A stretch of 55,653 bases of DNA from Alphaproteobacteria bacterium (GTDB lineage Bacteria > Pseudomonadota > Alphaproteobacteria > Acetobacterales > Acetobacteraceae). Shown here piece after piece: positions 19,123-27,227 of this stretch; position 1 is the stretch's first letter; each line of letters opens with the position of its first letter. The notes below the pieces were generated by a model. That model made no database searches. It was not told the origin of the DNA and worked only from the letters and a program-made list of their open reading frames with translations. The stretch spans positions 1-55,653 of the forward strand of contig VGDL01000021.1 of assembly GCA_016869735.1 (NCBI GenBank), written 5' to 3'. The position numbers and the translations under genes are program-made.

Positions 19123-20514
19123 ATGCCCAACCGTGAAGGCGCACTTGCCCGCGCCGCAACCTATTTCGATGATGGCAGCTACAAGAAGTTGCTGACCGAT
19201 CTTGTCGCCATTCCTTCCACCGCGCAGGAGGAGGGGCATGAGGCTGATTTGCGCCACTACCTGGAAGGCGCCATCGGGCCTTGGCTGGAAAGGCTGGGCT
19301 TTGCCGTCACCATCCACCCCAATCCGCTGGAAGGCTTCGGCCCCATCCTGACCGCGACGCGCATTGAGGATGCGTCAAAACCGACCGTGCTGCTCTATGG
19401 CCATGGTGACACGGTGCGTGGCCTGGATGAGCAATGGCGCCCGGGGCTGAAGCCCTGGGAGTTATTCGAAGAAGATGGGCGTTGGTATGGCCGGGGTTCC
19501 GCCGACAATAAGGGCCAGCACGCGCTGAATATTGCAGCGCTTGAAGCGGTGCTGGCGGAACGCGGCGGCAAGCTTGGCTTCAATGTAAAGATCGTTTTGG
19601 AAATGGCGGAGGAACGTGGTTCGCGCGGTCTGCGCGAATTCGTTGCTGCCAATCGAGAATTGCTCGCCGCCGATGTGCTGATTGCCTCTGACGGGCCACG
19701 TTGTGAGCCAGATGTGCCCACCATCGCGACCGGTACGCGCGGCATTTTCCAGTTTGATCTGGTGCTGAAGCTGCGTGCTGGTGGCGTGCATTCCGGCCAT
19801 TGGGGCGGGCTGACGACAGACCCTGCCATTCGGCTCAGCCACGCCATCGGCGCCATTATTGATCCGCGCGGCAAGATCCTGGTGCGTGATTGGCTGCCGC
19901 AAAATGGCGTGCCGGCGGAAGTGCGCGGTGTGCTGGATGGCTGCCCGGTGGGGGGTGGCGATGGTGCGGCCACGATTGATGCCGATTGGGGTGAACCAGG
20001 CCTGACGCCGGCCGAGAAAATCTATGGCTGGAACAGTTTCATTGTGCTCGCCATGCTCTCTGGCAAGCCGGATGCGCCGGTGAATGCGGTGGCACCTGAT
20101 GCGCGCGCAACCTGCCATATCCGCTACACGGTGGACACCGACCCGAATACCTTTGAAGAATCTTTGCGCCGGCATCTGAATGAACAGGGCTTTGGCGATA
20201 TCGTGATTGAAAATGCCGGCGTGCGCATGGCGGCTTCTCGCACGCCGCCCAATCACCCTTGGGTGCGCTGGGCGCAGGAAAGCATGCAAAAAACGCTTGG
20301 CAAGCGCGTGCAGATCATCCCGAATTCCTCGGGCGGGCTGCCGGGGGATGTGTTTGTGGACCATATCGGCGTGCCGTTGGTCTGGGTGCCGCATTCCTAT
20401 AATGGCTGCAAACAGCACGGGCCGGATGAGCATTTCCTGATCGCGCCCGCGCGGGAGGGGGTTTTGGCCTTTACCGGCATGTGGTGGGATTTGGGGCAGG
20501 GGGGTACACCCTGA
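19123..20514 (+). CDS. M20-family metallopeptidase / deacylase
   Basis: This 463-aa zinc-dependent hydrolase belongs to the ArgE/DapE/carnosinase-like M20 family. Metal ligands are visible: His94 and Asp96 (LLYGHGDTV), Asp128 in GRGSADNKGQH, and Glu163/Glu164 (EMAEERGS). The dimerisation domain (GGVHSGHWGG) sits in the middle. No signal peptide is seen, so it is probably cytoplasmic. ATG at 19123 is chosen because GAGGTG stands 4-9 bp before it; a TTG overlapping the previous stop is the longer option. Position behind the 2-hydroxyacid dehydrogenase suggests it acts on a related amide or N-acyl compound, but the substrate is not predictable. Confidence 0.92.
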   Translation: MPNREGALARAATYFDDGSYKKLLTDLVAIPSTAQEEGHEADLRHYLEGAIGPWLERLGFAVTIHPNPLEGFGPILTATRIEDASKPTVLLYGHGDTVRGLDEQWRPGLKPWELFEEDGRWYGRGSADNKGQHALNIAALEAVLAERGGKLGFNVKIVLEMAEERGSRGLREFVAANRELLAADVLIASDGPRCEPDVPTIATGTRGIFQFDLVLKLRAGGVHSGHWGGLTTDPAIRLSHAIGAIIDPRGKILVRDWLPQNGVPAEVRGVLDGCPVGGGDGAATIDADWGEPGLTPAEKIYGWNSFIVLAMLSGKPDAPVNAVAPDARATCHIRYTVDTDPNTFEESLRRHLNEQGFGDIVIENAGVRMAASRTPPNHPWVRWAQESMQKTLGKRVQIIPNSSGGLPGDVFVDHIGVPLVWVPHSYNGCKQHGPDEHFLIAPAREGVLAFTGMWWDLGQGGTP

Positions 20515-20618
20515 TCCCGTTACCTTTCTTCACGCAGGCTATGCGCTGGCGCAATGCGCGGGTTACTGGAGGGGCGCATAAACTCCCCACGGCCTATTGC
20601 CGTTTGCAGGAGATTGCC

Positions 20619-21179
20619 ATGTTCACCAGAACTTCCCGGACCCTTTTCTTGGCTTCGGCCTTCGCGCTTGGCGCGGCGGGCCTGGCCAGCGCCCAACCCG
20701 GCCCAGCCCCGCAAGGCCCTGGTGCTTATCACATGCACCAGATGCATCACGGCCAGCGTGGCGATGGCATGATGGGCTTTGCGGCGGGTGAGGCTTTCGC
20801 CCGCGCCGATACAAATAATGATGGCAAGGTGACGCGGGATGAAGCCAATGCCTGGCTCGCCGCCCGCTTCGCGGAAATTGACGCCAATAAGGATGGCGGC
20901 CTGACGCCGGATGAAATCCGCGCCTTCTACCAAGCCCGTCGCGGTGAAGGCCGTGGCCCGCCTGAGGGCATGCGTGAGCGCATGGAAAGCCACCAAGCCG
21001 CGCGCTTCCGCTTCATTGATGCGGATTTGGATGGCAAGATCACGCTGCCTGAGTTGCGCGTCATGGCGGATGCCATTTTCCGGTCCATGGATGCCGATAG
21101 CGATGGCGCCTTGACGCGGGCTGAGGTGCAGCGCCGTGGCCGCCGTGGCGATGGCCCGCGCCACCAAATGCCGGGGTAG
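20619..21179 (+). CDS. Secreted EF-hand calcium-binding protein
   Basis: A 186-aa protein with a Sec signal (MFTRTSRTLFLASAFALGAAGLASAQ). Four EF-hand loops are readable at residues 64-75 (DTNNDGKVTRDE), 88-99 (DANKDGGLTPDE), 134-145 (DADLDGKITLPE) and 158-169 (DADSDGALTRAE), each with acidic 1-3-5 positions and a Glu at position 12. A His/Met-rich stretch (HMHQMHHGQRGDGMMG, ~38-53) after the signal could bind metal. Family knowledge: such proteins are common in the periplasm of Alphaproteobacteria but mostly uncharacterised. A ribosome site AGGAGA precedes the ATG. Confidence 0.9.
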   Translation: MFTRTSRTLFLASAFALGAAGLASAQPGPAPQGPGAYHMHQMHHGQRGDGMMGFAAGEAFARADTNNDGKVTRDEANAWLAARFAEIDANKDGGLTPDEIRAFYQARRGEGRGPPEGMRERMESHQAARFRFIDADLDGKITLPELRVMADAIFRSMDADSDGALTRAEVQRRGRRGDGPRHQMPG

Positions 21180-21261
21180 CCCGCGCCGCGGTAAAGCTTG
21201 GCTTAACTCAGCGCCTGATCTGCCGGGGGATCACGCGATGGGCCAGTGGGCGTCCAGACAT

Positions 21262-21305
21262 AAAAATGGCGTGATCCGCTGATGCGGGTCACGCCATTGG
21301 TTTTT
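21262..21305. terminator. Bidirectional intrinsic terminator between EF-hand gene and rpmB
   Basis: A 15-bp stem (21265-21279 with 21284-21298, one T-G mismatch) closes on the loop TGAT. It is flanked by A5 on the left and T5 on the right, so it can terminate both convergent genes. The core GCGTGATCC also occurs in the terminator at 29307. Confidence 0.85.
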
Positions 21306-21311
21306 GGAGGA

Positions 21312-21605
21312 TCAGGCGGCCTTGGCGGCCTGGGCGCGTTCCAGACGGCGCTTCAGCACAATGGCATCTTCGGTCAGCTTACGGTCCGGCGTGCCGAGCA
21401 GAAACGCATCAAGCCCACCATTATGTTCCACCGTGCGAATGCCATTGGTGGAAAGGCGCAGCTTTATCGGCGCGGCCAGAATTTCCGACCAGAAGGAGCT
21501 TTCCTGCAGATTGGGCAGGAAGCGGCGGCGGGTCTTGTTATTGGCGTGGCTGACATTGTTACCCGTCAGAACACCCTTGCCAGTAATAACGCAGCGGCGA
21601 GACAT
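21312..21605 (-). CDS. rpmB: 50S ribosomal protein L28
   Basis: L28, 97 aa, is a structural protein of the large subunit. It starts [34 protein letters not shown], which is characteristic. The family tail with [14 protein letters not shown] and a helical end follows. The frame remains open 204 bp upstream but that part is not L28. The 200-bp leader (21606-21805) carries a parS-like palindrome at 21651. A bidirectional terminator lies directly after the stop. Confidence 0.97.
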   Translation of the reverse strand: MSRRCVITGKGVLTGNNVSHANNKTRRRFLPNLQESSFWSEILAAPIKLRLSTNGIRTVEHNGGLDAFLLGTPDRKLTEDAIVLKRRLERAQAAKAA

Positions 21606-21650
21606 GGTGAAAATCCAAATATAAAGGCGCGCAAGCGGGGCCTGCGCGCA

Positions 21651-21666
21651 GGTTTCACGTGAAGCG
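21651..21666. promoter_or_regulatory. parS-like palindrome in rpmB leader
   Basis: The 16-mer GGTTTCACGTGAAGCG agrees with the bacterial ParB-binding consensus TGTTTCACGTGAAACA at 13 of 16 positions, and with its inner 14 bases at 13 of 14. It lies 46 bp upstream of the rpmB ATG in non-coding DNA. It could be a chromosomal parS site or just a palindromic operator. No parA/parB is in the window. Confidence 0.45.
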
Positions 21667-21805
21667 GCGCTTTTGGCGGGAAGCGGCGGCGCCGTCAAGT
21701 AGCTGAGCGTTTTAAAGCCAGGCAATTTAGCTTGGCGACTCGGAAAATGCGACCAAACACAAAAGACTTGAGGTGTTTTGCCGCAGGCTTGCGCGGCTGA
21801 ACACC

Positions 21806-22048
21806 TCAAGCGGGGGGCGGCGCGCGGAATTCGCCGCTTTCCACCGAAGCCAGCGCCTGGCGCAGCACCCCGGCCACGGCGCGGTCATCCAAGGTCCGGG
21901 TCAGCACCCCAAGCGCCCCACCCAGCAGGGCAGAGGCGATGGAAATCGGCTGGATTTGCTGTTCCATCATATACTCGATCGCCTTGTCCACGACCGAACC
22001 GGCATGGCTCAAATCCTCGGGCGCAATGCCTTCCGGGTCCATTTGCAT
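21806..22048 (-). CDS. Conserved small protein, function unknown
   Basis: An 80-aa acidic/helical protein ([20 protein letters not shown]...). It has a good ribosome site (TAGGAG 5 bp before the ATG) and a glycine-rich hydrophobic stretch [19 protein letters not shown] in the middle. It reads as a compact helical protein ending in a Pro-rich tail. It lies between the ABC exporter and rpmB on the same strand. I do not recognise the family; gene status rests on the ribosome site, codon use and position. Confidence 0.7.
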   Translation of the reverse strand: MQMDPEGIAPEDLSHAGSVVDKAIEYMMEQQIQPISIASALLGGALGVLTRTLDDRAVAGVLRQALASVESGEFRAPPPA

Positions 22049-22084
22049 GAGCTACTCCTAAATGTAACAGGCAGATAGGCAGCC

Positions 22085-23992
22085 TCAGGTGCCAGGGGAA
22101 GGGGGGGCGGCATTGGGGCGCTGGCGGGGCATTTCCAAATCAGCGGCTGCCTGGGCGCGGGCAGCGGCCTCGGCTGCCGCCATGGCTTCCGATTGGCGGC
22201 GCCACATATCGGCGTAAAGCCCGCCGGCAGCGATCAGGCCGCCATGGGTGCCGCGTTCGGCAATGGTGCCTTCTTGCAGCACAATAATCTCATCCGCCTC
22301 CACCACTGTCGAAAGGCGGTGGGCAATAACAAGCGTGGTGCGGTTGCGCGCCACATCACGCAAAGCCGCCTGGATGTCCTGTTCGGTCCGGGTATCAAGC
22401 GCGCTGGTCGCCTCATCCAATATCAGCAAACGCGGGTCCTTCAGGATGGTGCGCGCAATCGCCACGCGCTGCTTCTCCCCGCCCGAAAGCTTCAGGCCGC
22501 GTTCGCCGACGCGCGTTGCGTAGCCATCGGGCAGGCGGGTCACGAAATCATGCACCTGGGCAAGCCGGGCGGCGTTTTCGATTTCCGCATCGGTGGCCCC
22601 TGGTCGGCCATAGGCGATGTTGTAGCGAATGGTGTCGTTGAACAGCACCGTATCCTGCGGCACCACGCCAATGGCGGCGCGCAGGCTTTGTTGCGTCATG
22701 CCGCGCACATTCTGCCCATCCACCAGCACGCGCCCGCCCGTCACATCATAAAAACGGAACAGCAGGCGAGAGATGGTGGATTTCCCCGCCCCTGTTGGCC
22801 CGACAATGGCCAGCATCCGCCCTGGCGGCACGGTGAAGGAAACACCCTTCAGAATCCCACGATCCGGTCGATAGCCAAAGCGTACATCTTCAAAGCGGAT
22901 TTCACCCTGCGTCAGCGCCAGCGGCACGGCATCCGGCGCATCGCGCACTTCGGCGGGCACATCCAAAAGCGCGAACATCTGCTCCATATCCGTGAGCCCC
23001 TGCTTGATTTCGCGATAGGCAAAGCCAAGGATGTTCAAGGGCTGATAAAGCTGGATCAAATAGGTATTCACCATCACCAGATCGCCAATGCTCATGCTGC
23101 CATCGGCAATGCCACGGCCCGCCAGCAGCATGGTGATGGTAAGCCCCACCGCCATGATGGTGGCCTGGCCGGCATTCAGCATATTCAGCGTGGTTTCGCT
23201 TTTGACATAGGCGCTTTCGTAGCGCGTCATGCTTTCATCATAGCGCCGCGATTCATGCGCTTCATTGCCGAAATATTTGACGGTTTCGTAATTCAGCAGG
23301 CTATCCACCGCCTTGGTATTCGCTTCCTCATCCGTCTGGTTCATCTGCCGGCGAAAGCGCAGCCGCCAATTGGTGAAAATCAGCGTGAAGGCAACATAGG
23401 CGATGATGGTGCCAAGCATGGTCAGCGCAAAGGAAGCGGCGAAGATCCACCAGAGAATGACGGCAACGAACAGAATTTCAACAATCGTTGGGATGATGTT
23501 GAACAGCAGGAAATTGAGCGATGTCGCGATGCCGCGCACGCCCCGTTCAATCACACGCGAAAGCCCGCCTGTCGCGCGGTCCATGTGAAAGCGCATTGAA
23601 AGTGCGTGCAAATGGCGAAACACGTCCAAGGCGACGCGGCGGCCGGCGCGCGCCTGCACCTTGGAGAATACCGCATTGCGCAACTCCCCAAGCGCCGAGG
23701 ACATCACGCGGAGCAAGCCGTAGCCCACCAGCAGCGCAATCGGCACGGCAACCACCGCGCCCGCACCGGATTGTGGCGCCAGCGCATCCACCGCGCGGGC
23801 ATAGGCAATCGGCACCAGCACATTCGCGGCCTTGGCGGCAGCCAGCAGCAGCAGCGCACCCACCACGCGCAGCCGCAGCATGGGTTCCCCCACCGGCCAA
23901 AGATGCGGCGCGATGCGGGCAAGTGCTGAGAAGGGAATGCCGGGGGAGGGCTGCTTCGGGCGGGCGGGCGGGGTCATGATTGGACCTGTCAT
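22085..23992 (-). CDS. Atm1/HMT-type ABC exporter half-transporter (membrane + ATPase)
   Basis: A 635-aa half-transporter with six transmembrane helices in the first ~330 residues and a C-terminal ATPase. Walker A GPTGAGKST is at about 398, signature LSGGEKQRVAIA near 502, Walker B LLILDEATSALD near 522, and the H-loop in VIAHRLST. The membrane part has the Atm1-subfamily segment FHMDRATGGLSRVIERGVRGI. Family knowledge: bacterial Atm1 homologues export glutathione-linked or metal-thiol compounds and link to Fe-S or heavy-metal handling. ATG at 23977 (MTPPARP) is a possible shorter start. Confidence 0.92.
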   Translation of the reverse strand: MTGPIMTPPARPKQPSPGIPFSALARIAPHLWPVGEPMLRLRVVGALLLLAAAKAANVLVPIAYARAVDALAPQSGAGAVVAVPIALLVGYGLLRVMSSALGELRNAVFSKVQARAGRRVALDVFRHLHALSMRFHMDRATGGLSRVIERGVRGIATSLNFLLFNIIPTIVEILFVAVILWWIFAASFALTMLGTIIAYVAFTLIFTNWRLRFRRQMNQTDEEANTKAVDSLLNYETVKYFGNEAHESRRYDESMTRYESAYVKSETTLNMLNAGQATIMAVGLTITMLLAGRGIADGSMSIGDLVMVNTYLIQLYQPLNILGFAYREIKQGLTDMEQMFALLDVPAEVRDAPDAVPLALTQGEIRFEDVRFGYRPDRGILKGVSFTVPPGRMLAIVGPTGAGKSTISRLLFRFYDVTGGRVLVDGQNVRGMTQQSLRAAIGVVPQDTVLFNDTIRYNIAYGRPGATDAEIENAARLAQVHDFVTRLPDGYATRVGERGLKLSGGEKQRVAIARTILKDPRLLILDEATSALDTRTEQDIQAALRDVARNRTTLVIAHRLSTVVEADEIIVLQEGTIAERGTHGGLIAAGGLYADMWRRQSEAMAAAEAAARAQAAADLEMPRQRPNAAPPSPGT

Positions 23993-24162
23993 GGGCCAGG
24001 GCAGCCCTGCCAGACAAGCCCCCCGGCCCTTTTCGGCCAGAAGGGCGGCTCAAACGCTGCATCCCGCTTGAAGCCGGGGCAATAACCCCGGATACTCCCG
24101 ACTTAAAGGCCCTTGCCTCTGCCCTGAAGCGAGGCGCGCGGACCCAATATCAAGGAGGATAC

Positions 24163-25131
24163 ATGTTACGCCGGATTGCCCTGACCCTTTTCGCCCTTTG
24201 TTTGCCTGGCCTTGCGCTAGCGCAGGGCTGGATGCCCGAACGCTCGGTGCGGATCATTCTGCCTTTCCCGCCGGGAGGTTCCACCGATCTGGTGGCGCGC
24301 ATCCTGGCTGATCGCGTCAGCCGCAGCGTGCAGCATCCCTGGGTGGTGGAAAACCGTTCTGGGGCGAATGGCAATATCGGCATGGATGCGGCCGCGAAAA
24401 GCGCGCCGGATGGCTACACGCTTGGCGCCTGCACTATCGGCAATTGCGCGATCAATGCCGCCATTTATGCCCGCATGCCCTATGATATTGAACGGGATTT
24501 GGTGCCGGTGTTCTGGTCCGGCAGTGTCATGAATGTGGTGGCGGTGAATAACAGTGTGCCCGTGCAGACGCTGCCGGAATTCATCGCCTGGGTGAAGGCC
24601 AATCCGGGCCGCGTGAATTACGGTTCTTCCGGTTTTGGGTCTTCCAACCATCTTGTGCCGGAATTGCTGAACGGCCGGCTGGGCCTGACGCTGGTGCATG
24701 TGCCCTTCCGCGGTGGCGCACCCGCCTTGCAGGCGCTGCTGGCCGGCCAGGTGCAGGTGATGATGGAAAACATCCCAACCAAGATTGGCGCCATCCGCGC
24801 CGGGCAAATCCGCGCCCTGGCGGTCACCGGGCGTGAACGTGATCCCTCCCTGCCGAATATTCCAACCTTCGCCGAAGCGGGTGTCCCCGGCATCGTGGCG
24901 GAGCCCTGGTTCGGCTATATGGCGCCGCGCGGCACGCCTGATGCCGTGGTGGCGGGGCTCAATCGTTTGTTGAATGAAGCCATCGCTGATGCCGAAGTGC
25001 AGCGCAAACTGCGTGACCTTGGCGCGAGGCCCGAAGGTGGATCGCCCGAGCGCTTCGCCGCCCATGTGCGGTCAGAAATCGCCCGCTGGCGTGAGGTTGT
25101 GGAAGTCAACAAGATCGAGAAGTTGAACTGA
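24163..25131 (+). CDS. Tripartite tricarboxylate transporter (Bug/TctC) solute-binding receptor, copy 2
   Basis: A 322-aa Bug receptor beginning with a Sec signal (MLRRIALTLFALCLPGLALAQ). The ATG at 24163 is preceded by a near-perfect AAGGAGG. Family segments are PERSVRIILPFPPGGSTDLVAR, GANGNIGMDAAAKSAPDGYTLG and a central YGSSGFGSSNHL. It overlaps the next gene by 1 bp, so receptor and 2-hydroxyacid dehydrogenase are co-translated. This repeats the association seen at 17020-19114 and suggests a 2-oxo or 2-hydroxy acid ligand, although that is inference. Confidence 0.93.
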   Translation: MLRRIALTLFALCLPGLALAQGWMPERSVRIILPFPPGGSTDLVARILADRVSRSVQHPWVVENRSGANGNIGMDAAAKSAPDGYTLGACTIGNCAINAAIYARMPYDIERDLVPVFWSGSVMNVVAVNNSVPVQTLPEFIAWVKANPGRVNYGSSGFGSSNHLVPELLNGRLGLTLVHVPFRGGAPALQALLAGQVQVMMENIPTKIGAIRAGQIRALAVTGRERDPSLPNIPTFAEAGVPGIVAEPWFGYMAPRGTPDAVVAGLNRLLNEAIADAEVQRKLRDLGARPEGGSPERFAAHVRSEIARWREVVEVNKIEKLN

Positions 25132-26105
25132 TGCCTTACCGCATTGTCCTTGGCCGGCCCCTGCATCCTGCGGGGGCTGCGGTGCTCGCTGCGCGGCCTG
25201 ATGTTGAAACCATCGAAATGTTCGACCCGCCGGCGCCCGCCTTGCATGCCGCTTTGGCCAATGCGGATGGGCTGGTGGCGTGGCTGGAACGCGTGGACAA
25301 GGCGGCCCTTGCCGCCGCGCCACGCTTGCGCGCGGTGTCGCGCATCGGGGTTGGCTTTGACACGGTGGATATTCCCGCCTGCACGGAACGCGGCATCGCG
25401 GTCATGGTGGTGAATGGCACCAATGATCTTTCGGTTGCCGAACACGCCATGATGTTGATGCTGGGGGTGGCGCGGCGCGCGGTTGATTCGGATGCCCATA
25501 TCAAGCAGGGCGGCTGGTGGCCCAAGGATGGGCCGCGCATGGTGGATTTGGCCGGCAAAACCGCGCTGGTGGTGGGCTATGGGCGGATCGGGTCACGCGT
25601 TGCGGCCTATGCGCGGGCCTTTCACATGAAGGTCACGGTGCATGACCCGCTTTATCATCCGGCGCGCATCGCGTCCGACGGCCACATCCCGGCGCGGGAT
25701 TTCAAACAGGCGCTGGCGGAAGCGGATGTAGTGACGCTGCATTGCCCATTAATGCCCGAAACTAGGCATTTGATGGATGAGGCAGCCTTCGCCGCACTCA
25801 AGCCCGGCGCCATTTTGGTGAATACGGCGCGGGGGCCGATTGTGAAGCAGGAAGCGGTGGTGGCCGCGCTGCAATCCGGCCGACTGATGGGTTTCGGCAC
25901 GGATGTGCTGGAAATTGAGCCCGCAACACCTGGCAATCCGCTGTTCAGCATGCCCAATGTCATCATCAGCCCGCATTCGGCGGCAAGCACGGAAGAAGGC
26001 ACGGCCCGCATGGCCGAAGCGGCGGCGCGCAATATCCTGGCCGCCTTGGATGGCGCGCCCGATCCCGCCATGATGGTCAATCCAGAAATCCTGCAACGGC
26101 GCTGA
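25131..26105 (+). CDS. D-isomer-specific 2-hydroxyacid dehydrogenase, copy 2 (SerA/GyaR-like)
   Basis: A 324-aa NAD-dependent dehydrogenase. Rossmann loop VVGYGRIGSRVA, substrate arginine in NTARGPIV, acidic partner in DVLEIEPATPGNPL, and the catalytic His in ISPHSAAST are all present. It resembles phosphoglycerate/hydroxypyruvate dehydrogenases more than copy 1 does, but lacks the C-terminal ACT domain of long SerA. It starts on the last base of the Bug receptor stop (ATG within TGATG). Confidence 0.92.
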   Translation: MPYRIVLGRPLHPAGAAVLAARPDVETIEMFDPPAPALHAALANADGLVAWLERVDKAALAAAPRLRAVSRIGVGFDTVDIPACTERGIAVMVVNGTNDLSVAEHAMMLMLGVARRAVDSDAHIKQGGWWPKDGPRMVDLAGKTALVVGYGRIGSRVAAYARAFHMKVTVHDPLYHPARIASDGHIPARDFKQALAEADVVTLHCPLMPETRHLMDEAAFAALKPGAILVNTARGPIVKQEAVVAALQSGRLMGFGTDVLEIEPATPGNPLFSMPNVIISPHSAASTEEGTARMAEAAARNILAALDGAPDPAMMVNPEILQRR

Positions 26106-26109
26106 CCGG

Positions 26110-26132
26110 GGTGCCGGGTTGCGCCCGGCGCC
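26110..26132 (+). terminator. GC-rich hairpin after the dehydrogenase
   Basis: A 9-bp stem (GGTGCCGGG/CCCGGCGCC with one G-U pair) closes on the loop TTGCG just after the dehydrogenase stop. No T-run follows, so termination is uncertain. It may be only a partial barrier before the glycosyltransferase gene 27 bp further on. Confidence 0.35.
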
Positions 26133-26158
26133 CGACCGGGCGATAGCCCGAGGCCGAG

Positions 26159-27214
26159 ATGACCTTTCATGCTTTCCTGATCCATTTGGCGGTCGCCCTT
26201 GGCCTGGCGCTGGTTTCGGCCGTCGTGGTGCGGCTGATGATCGCCTACCCGATCCTGGATCACCCCAATGCGCGATCAAGCCATAGCCGGCCCACACCGC
26301 GCGGTGGCGGGCTTGGCATTGTGGTCGCTTTCACGCTTGGCATGGGGGTTTTGTATTGGCAGGCAGAATATGCGCGCCTGCCCGGGCCGCAATTTCTTGG
26401 CGTGATTGGGGCTGCCTTGGCGATTGCAGCGGTATCGCTTTGGGATGATGCGCGGGATTTGCGCTTTGCGGTGAAATTGGCGGCGCAGGCGCTGGCCGCA
26501 CTGGTCGCGATTGGCAGCGGGCTTGAATTGCAGCGGATCGCGGTGCCGGGCTTGGGCATTGTGCAGCTTGGTGCGCTCGGGCCGCTGCTGACGCTTTTTT
26601 GGGTTCTGGGCTGCACCAATGCGGTGAATTTCATGGATGGGTTGGATGGGCTGGTGGGTGGGGCGGTGTTCCTTGCGCTGCTGATCCTTTGCGCCATTGC
26701 CGAAAACCAGGGCGGGTGGTTTGTCTATCTGGCATCCATGTTGCTGGCGGCGGGCTTGCTTGGTTTTCTGCCCTTCAATCTGCATCCCGCGCGCATCTTC
26801 ATGGGCGATGTCGGCAGCCAATTCCTGGGCTTCATGGTGGCGATCCTGGCTGTCGCGGCAGCGCGCTTTGACGCGGCCGAGGTTTCCTTCATGCTGGTGC
26901 CGCTGCTCTTATTCGGCTTGTTCTTTGATGCGGCCTTCACGCTGTTGCGGCGTGCCGCCATGGGGCTGAATATCACCGCCGCGCATCGCACGCATTTATA
27001 TCAAATGGCGCAGCGCAGCGGTCTTGGCGTGCGCTATGTTGCCGCCATTCATTGGGGCTTTGTCTTGGCCAATGGGCTGCTGGCCTGGGTTTTTCTTGGC
27101 CTGGCGCCCGGCTTGAAGCCGCTGGTGCTGCTGCCCGCGCTTGGGCTGCAAATGATCTGGCTGCTTTATGTCCGCGCGCGGATGGCGCGCGCTGGTCTTT
27201 CCTGGAACGACTAA
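26159..27214 (+). CDS. WecA/MraY-superfamily undecaprenyl-phosphate sugar-1-phosphate transferase
   Basis: A 351-aa polytopic inner-membrane protein with about ten hydrophobic segments. It has the superfamily motifs DHPNARSSHSRPTPRGGGLGI near the N-terminus, NAVNFMDGLDGLVGG (Asp-rich catalytic loop) and HPARIFMGDVGSQFLGF. It would transfer a sugar-1-phosphate from a UDP-sugar to undecaprenyl phosphate, starting O-antigen, exopolysaccharide or another glycan. No other glycan genes adjoin it, so the sugar and polymer are unknown. It is WecA-like rather than MraY, since cell-wall cluster genes are absent. Confidence 0.9.
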   Translation: MTFHAFLIHLAVALGLALVSAVVVRLMIAYPILDHPNARSSHSRPTPRGGGLGIVVAFTLGMGVLYWQAEYARLPGPQFLGVIGAALAIAAVSLWDDARDLRFAVKLAAQALAALVAIGSGLELQRIAVPGLGIVQLGALGPLLTLFWVLGCTNAVNFMDGLDGLVGGAVFLALLILCAIAENQGGWFVYLASMLLAAGLLGFLPFNLHPARIFMGDVGSQFLGFMVAILAVAAARFDAAEVSFMLVPLLLFGLFFDAAFTLLRRAAMGLNITAAHRTHLYQMAQRSGLGVRYVAAIHWGFVLANGLLAWVFLGLAPGLKPLVLLPALGLQMIWLLYVRARMARAGLSWND

Positions 27215-27227
27215 GTCACTGCCGCGC

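Noticed and set aside
22193-23599. 468-codon plus-strand frame opposite the Atm1-type exporter
   Set aside because: Same antisense-shadow composition; the minus-strand protein has every ABC motif intact.
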